Shown here: positions 7,237-8,858 of the stretch, piece after piece
Numbering within the stretch: position 1 is the first letter of the stretch
Layout: each line of letters begins with the position of its first letter
Source: Lachnospiraceae bacterium
GTDB lineage: Bacteria > Bacillota > Clostridia > Lachnospirales > Lachnospiraceae
Direction of reading: 5' to 3'
DNA: 8,858 nt
NCBI GenBank assembly: GCA_016301965.1
Contig: JAEDOO010000072.1
Location: forward strand, 1-8,858
The notes under the pieces: generated by a model
Told to the model about the DNA's origin: nothing
Databases searched by the model: none
What the model saw: the letters and a program-made list of their open reading frames with translations, nothing else
Translations under genes and position numbers: made by a program

Positions 7237-8082
7237 CTACTGCAGTAACTGATGAAACACTTCTCTTTTTTTCAAATGCTCTCCTCCACGCATATCCTGC
7301 CCTTCAAAACAAATAGGAATGCACATTTCAAACAATCTGGAATAAATACGCTGATGTTCCTCATCCATCTCAGGATCCGTCATTTCTTTATAAGAAATAT
7401 TGGTGGTAATGATCAATGGCAGCTTGGTACAGTATCTGCGGTCAATCACGTGATAGATCATCTCCATAGCAAACGAGGAATTCCTCTCTATTCCAAAATC
7501 GTCTATGATCAGAAGAGGATAAGACACCAGATGCCCGATAAACTCATTTTTCCCTTCAAATCTTGAATTCAGTTCATTCAGTATTTTGGAGAAATTTGTC
7601 ATCATGACACTGATTCCCTGCTCCATAAGAGCATTGGCTATGCATCCGGCAAAGAAACTCTTTCCGGTTCCCACTTCTCCCCAGAGAATGTATCCAATAT
7701 TCTTTTCTTTCATCTGCGGCCACTTCTGCACATAGGAATACGCCAGCTCCATCTTAGAGTTCCTGCCATTATCATTATCAAAGCACCATTCATAGAATCT
7801 TTTTTCTGTAAGACCTACAGATTTCAATGCATGCACCTGCAGAGCAAATTCCTTTTTTCTCTGCTCTTCCTGTATTCTTTTCTGTTCTGCCTGCTCACAG
7901 TCACACAGGCATCTGACCCGGAATATTTTTCCGAGCATGGAATATTCATTTTCCCTGCGTTTTCCGCAGACCTTGCAGCACCGGAAACCAGCTTCATCCA
8001 GATATTCCTCTGAAACATTGCCGTTATCAGATACCTGATCTGCTTTTTTCTGCAGAAAATCGATCACCTCAGTTTCTGTCAT
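7237..8082 (-). CDS. DnaC/DnaI-like helicase-loader ATPase
   Basis: A 281-aa AAA+ ATPase expected to load the replicative helicase at the element's origin. The N-terminal region has a Cys cluster (C35/C36-x2-C39, then C58-x-C60-x-C62) that looks like a zinc site, as in DnaI-type loaders where this part contacts the helicase. The ATPase domain shows Walker A GEVGTGKS (135-142), Walker B LLIIDDFG (190-197), sensor I TTN (226-228) and a possible arginine finger R249 in SRLFEMC. Length fits the family. The ATG at 8082 overlaps the repA stop (ATGA), and AAGGAG lies 7 bases before it, so the two are translationally coupled. An initiator coupled to a loader points to self-directed replication of the element rather than a host repair gene. 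It could be annotated as a generic ATP-binding protein, but DnaC-like is well supported. Confidence 0.93.
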   Translation of the reverse strand: MTETEVIDFLQKKADQVSDNGNVSEEYLDEAGFRCCKVCGKRRENEYSMLGKIFRVRCLCDCEQAEQKRIQEEQRKKEFALQVHALKSVGLTEKRFYEWCFDNDNGRNSKMELAYSYVQKWPQMKEKNIGYILWGEVGTGKSFFAGCIANALMEQGISVMMTNFSKILNELNSRFEGKNEFIGHLVSYPLLIIDDFGIERNSSFAMEMIYHVIDRRYCTKLPLIITTNISYKEMTDPEMDEEHQRIYSRLFEMCIPICFEGQDMRGGEHLKKREVFHQLLQ

Positions 8083-8858
8083 AAACTTGCTCCTTCCGGA
8101 AAACTGTAATTGCGTTTTTTCTTCTTTGTTTTCTCTTTATCTGCCCACATACAGATCGTTGCAAAATGATTCTGATAAGTCCTCCCTGTTGATGCCATAT
8201 ATTTTGAAAGACTCTCGATCCAGTACTCCCAGTCATAGGGGAACATCCTTTTCAATTCGTCCAGCTCCTGTTTCACAAGGTGGACATTATGAAACGAACC
8301 ATACACAGGAACAGAATCACTGTAACTTGTTCTATCTGTCTTGTTCTTATCTGTATTACTATTATTAGTATTATTAGGGTGTTTTTCGTGGAGGTCTTGA
8401 CCTCCTATCTGTGGAGGTCTTGACCTCTTTTCTGTGGAGGTCTTGATCTCTTTTTCATGGAGGTCTTGACCTCCATTCTGTAGAGGTCTTAAATAATCCT
8501 CATAGAATTTTTTTACATAGATTATATTTGGATACCCCTGTCCCTGACGCTTTCTTTCAATCAACCCGATTCCTTCCTCGGAAGTATCCAGTTCACTGAG
8601 TATCTTATAAACATAGCTCTCCGACCGGTTCAAAATTTCCGCCATTTCTTCTACTGTAAAAATGATGTAGACCCTGTCTTCTTCATCCACCCATCCATTT
8701 CTGCGGGACATATCCATTCGATCCAACAGCAGTCCGTACAATACTTTAGAATCTGTGGATATTTTATTGAACTTCGGATCAGTAAACAGTATCTTTGGCA
8801 TCCGGAAAAAAGCAAAGCGATCTGACTCCCCACTGTGAAAGTAGTCATAATAGCGCAT
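8079..8858 (-). CDS. repA: RepA_N-type replication initiator with intragenic iterons
   Basis: A 259-aa replication initiator. The N-terminal domain (about 4-118) reads DYFHSGESDRFAFFRMPK, then LFTDPKF, STDSKVLYGLLLDRM and LIERKRQGQG. This is the RepA_N signature, a winged-helix DNA-binding fold known from Firmicute plasmids and ICEs. Residues 124-157 are a linker encoded by the 23-bp DNA repeats, followed by an Asn/Thr/Lys-rich stretch (160-174). The C-terminal domain (about 187-245), ending YQNHFATICMWADKE, resembles those of replisome-loading proteins and probably contacts the DnaC-like protein encoded next. The ATG lies exactly at the window edge (8858-8856), so its ribosome site and any upstream extension cannot be judged. 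The conserved motif begins three residues in, which suits a start here. Known RepA_N plasmids such as pAD1 carry the origin within the rep gene; the repeats here fit that. Confidence 0.9.
   Translation of the reverse strand: MRYYDYFHSGESDRFAFFRMPKILFTDPKFNKISTDSKVLYGLLLDRMDMSRRNGWVDEEDRVYIIFTVEEMAEILNRSESYVYKILSELDTSEEGIGLIERKRQGQGYPNIIYVKKFYEDYLRPLQNGGQDLHEKEIKTSTEKRSRPPQIGGQDLHEKHPNNTNNSNTDKNKTDRTSYSDSVPVYGSFHNVHLVKQELDELKRMFPYDWEYWIESLSKYMASTGRTYQNHFATICMWADKEKTKKKKRNYSFPEGASL
8346..8378. other. A/T-rich stretch beside the iterons, candidate DNA-unwinding element
   Basis: This part of repA encodes the Asn/Thr/Lys-rich linker and is nearly all A and T. It includes two copies of ATTATTAG (8361-8368 and 8370-8377) with a 9-base period. 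It starts about 10 bases from the first iteron. Iterons next to an A/T-rich repeated tract are the usual architecture of an origin where the helix first opens. The call is inference from layout. Confidence 0.4.
8388..8491 (-). repeat. 23-bp iteron array inside repA (four full copies plus one partial)
   Basis: Units begin at 8388, 8411, 8434, 8457 and 8480, exactly 23 bases apart with no spacers. The conserved core on the plus strand is GGAGGTCTTGACCTC, an inverted repeat of GAGGTC and GACCTC around two bases; the fifth copy keeps only about 11 bases (GTAGAGGTCTTA). The rest of each unit is a pyrimidine-rich tail (TTTTCT-like). Because 23 is not a multiple of three, successive copies are read in different frames: GGQDLHEK, then EIKTSTEK, then RSRPPQ, then GGQDLHEK again. 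Conservation is thus of DNA, not protein. Likely role: initiator binding sites of a replication origin. Confidence 0.88.

Noticed and set aside
7824..8018. A 64-codon minus-strand frame in another phase
   Set aside because: It lies inside the helicase-loader gene over its Cys-rich region, and the true frame has clear motifs.
8388..8491. Regular repeats as a CRISPR array
   Set aside because: The copies follow each other every 23 bases with no unique spacers, and they lie within a conserved coding region. Iterons explain them better.

Overview
The window looks like part of an integrative and conjugative element (ICE), or a related conjugative plasmid, from a low-to-moderate GC Firmicute. The gut Lachnospiraceae/Clostridia are the best guess, judged from purine-rich Shine-Dalgarno sites, protein style and gene order. 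This is inference from family resemblance, since no search was run. Every supported gene is on the minus strand, so transcription runs from position 8858 towards 1. No gap between genes exceeds about 100 bases.

In transcription order, the first block is a replication and mobilisation module: a RepA-type initiator (8858-8079), a DnaC/DnaI-like helicase loader overlapping it by 4 bases (8082-7237), a PcfB/DUF3801 relaxosome accessory protein (7171-6656) and a VirD4/TraG coupling ATPase (6652-4724). This order is typical of Tn1549/CTn-like ICEs. A strong Rho-independent terminator (4708-4663) closes the block. Inside the initiator gene lies a set of 23-bp direct repeats, each carrying an inverted repeat, beside an A/T-rich stretch. 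This looks like an intragenic replication origin.

The second block begins straight after the terminator with a RecA-like (AAA_25-type) ATPase (4640-3930). After a 101-base gap comes a compact surface-pilus operon: a sortase with an atypical lid (3828-2818), an LPQTG-anchored isopeptide pilin with a textbook pilin motif (2808-940), a canonical class C sortase (934-65), and the first 22 codons of another exported protein (68-1, cut by the window edge). In the usual Tn1549-type layout the coupling protein is followed by small membrane proteins and a VirB4 ATPase. Here a sortase-assembled pilus module occupies that place.

The likely joint function is that RepA and the loader replicate the element from an origin inside repA, PcfB and VirD4 bring the processed strand to the transfer channel, and the pilus operon builds a covalent cell-surface fibre that could promote adhesion or donor-recipient contact. 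The last link is a hypothesis.
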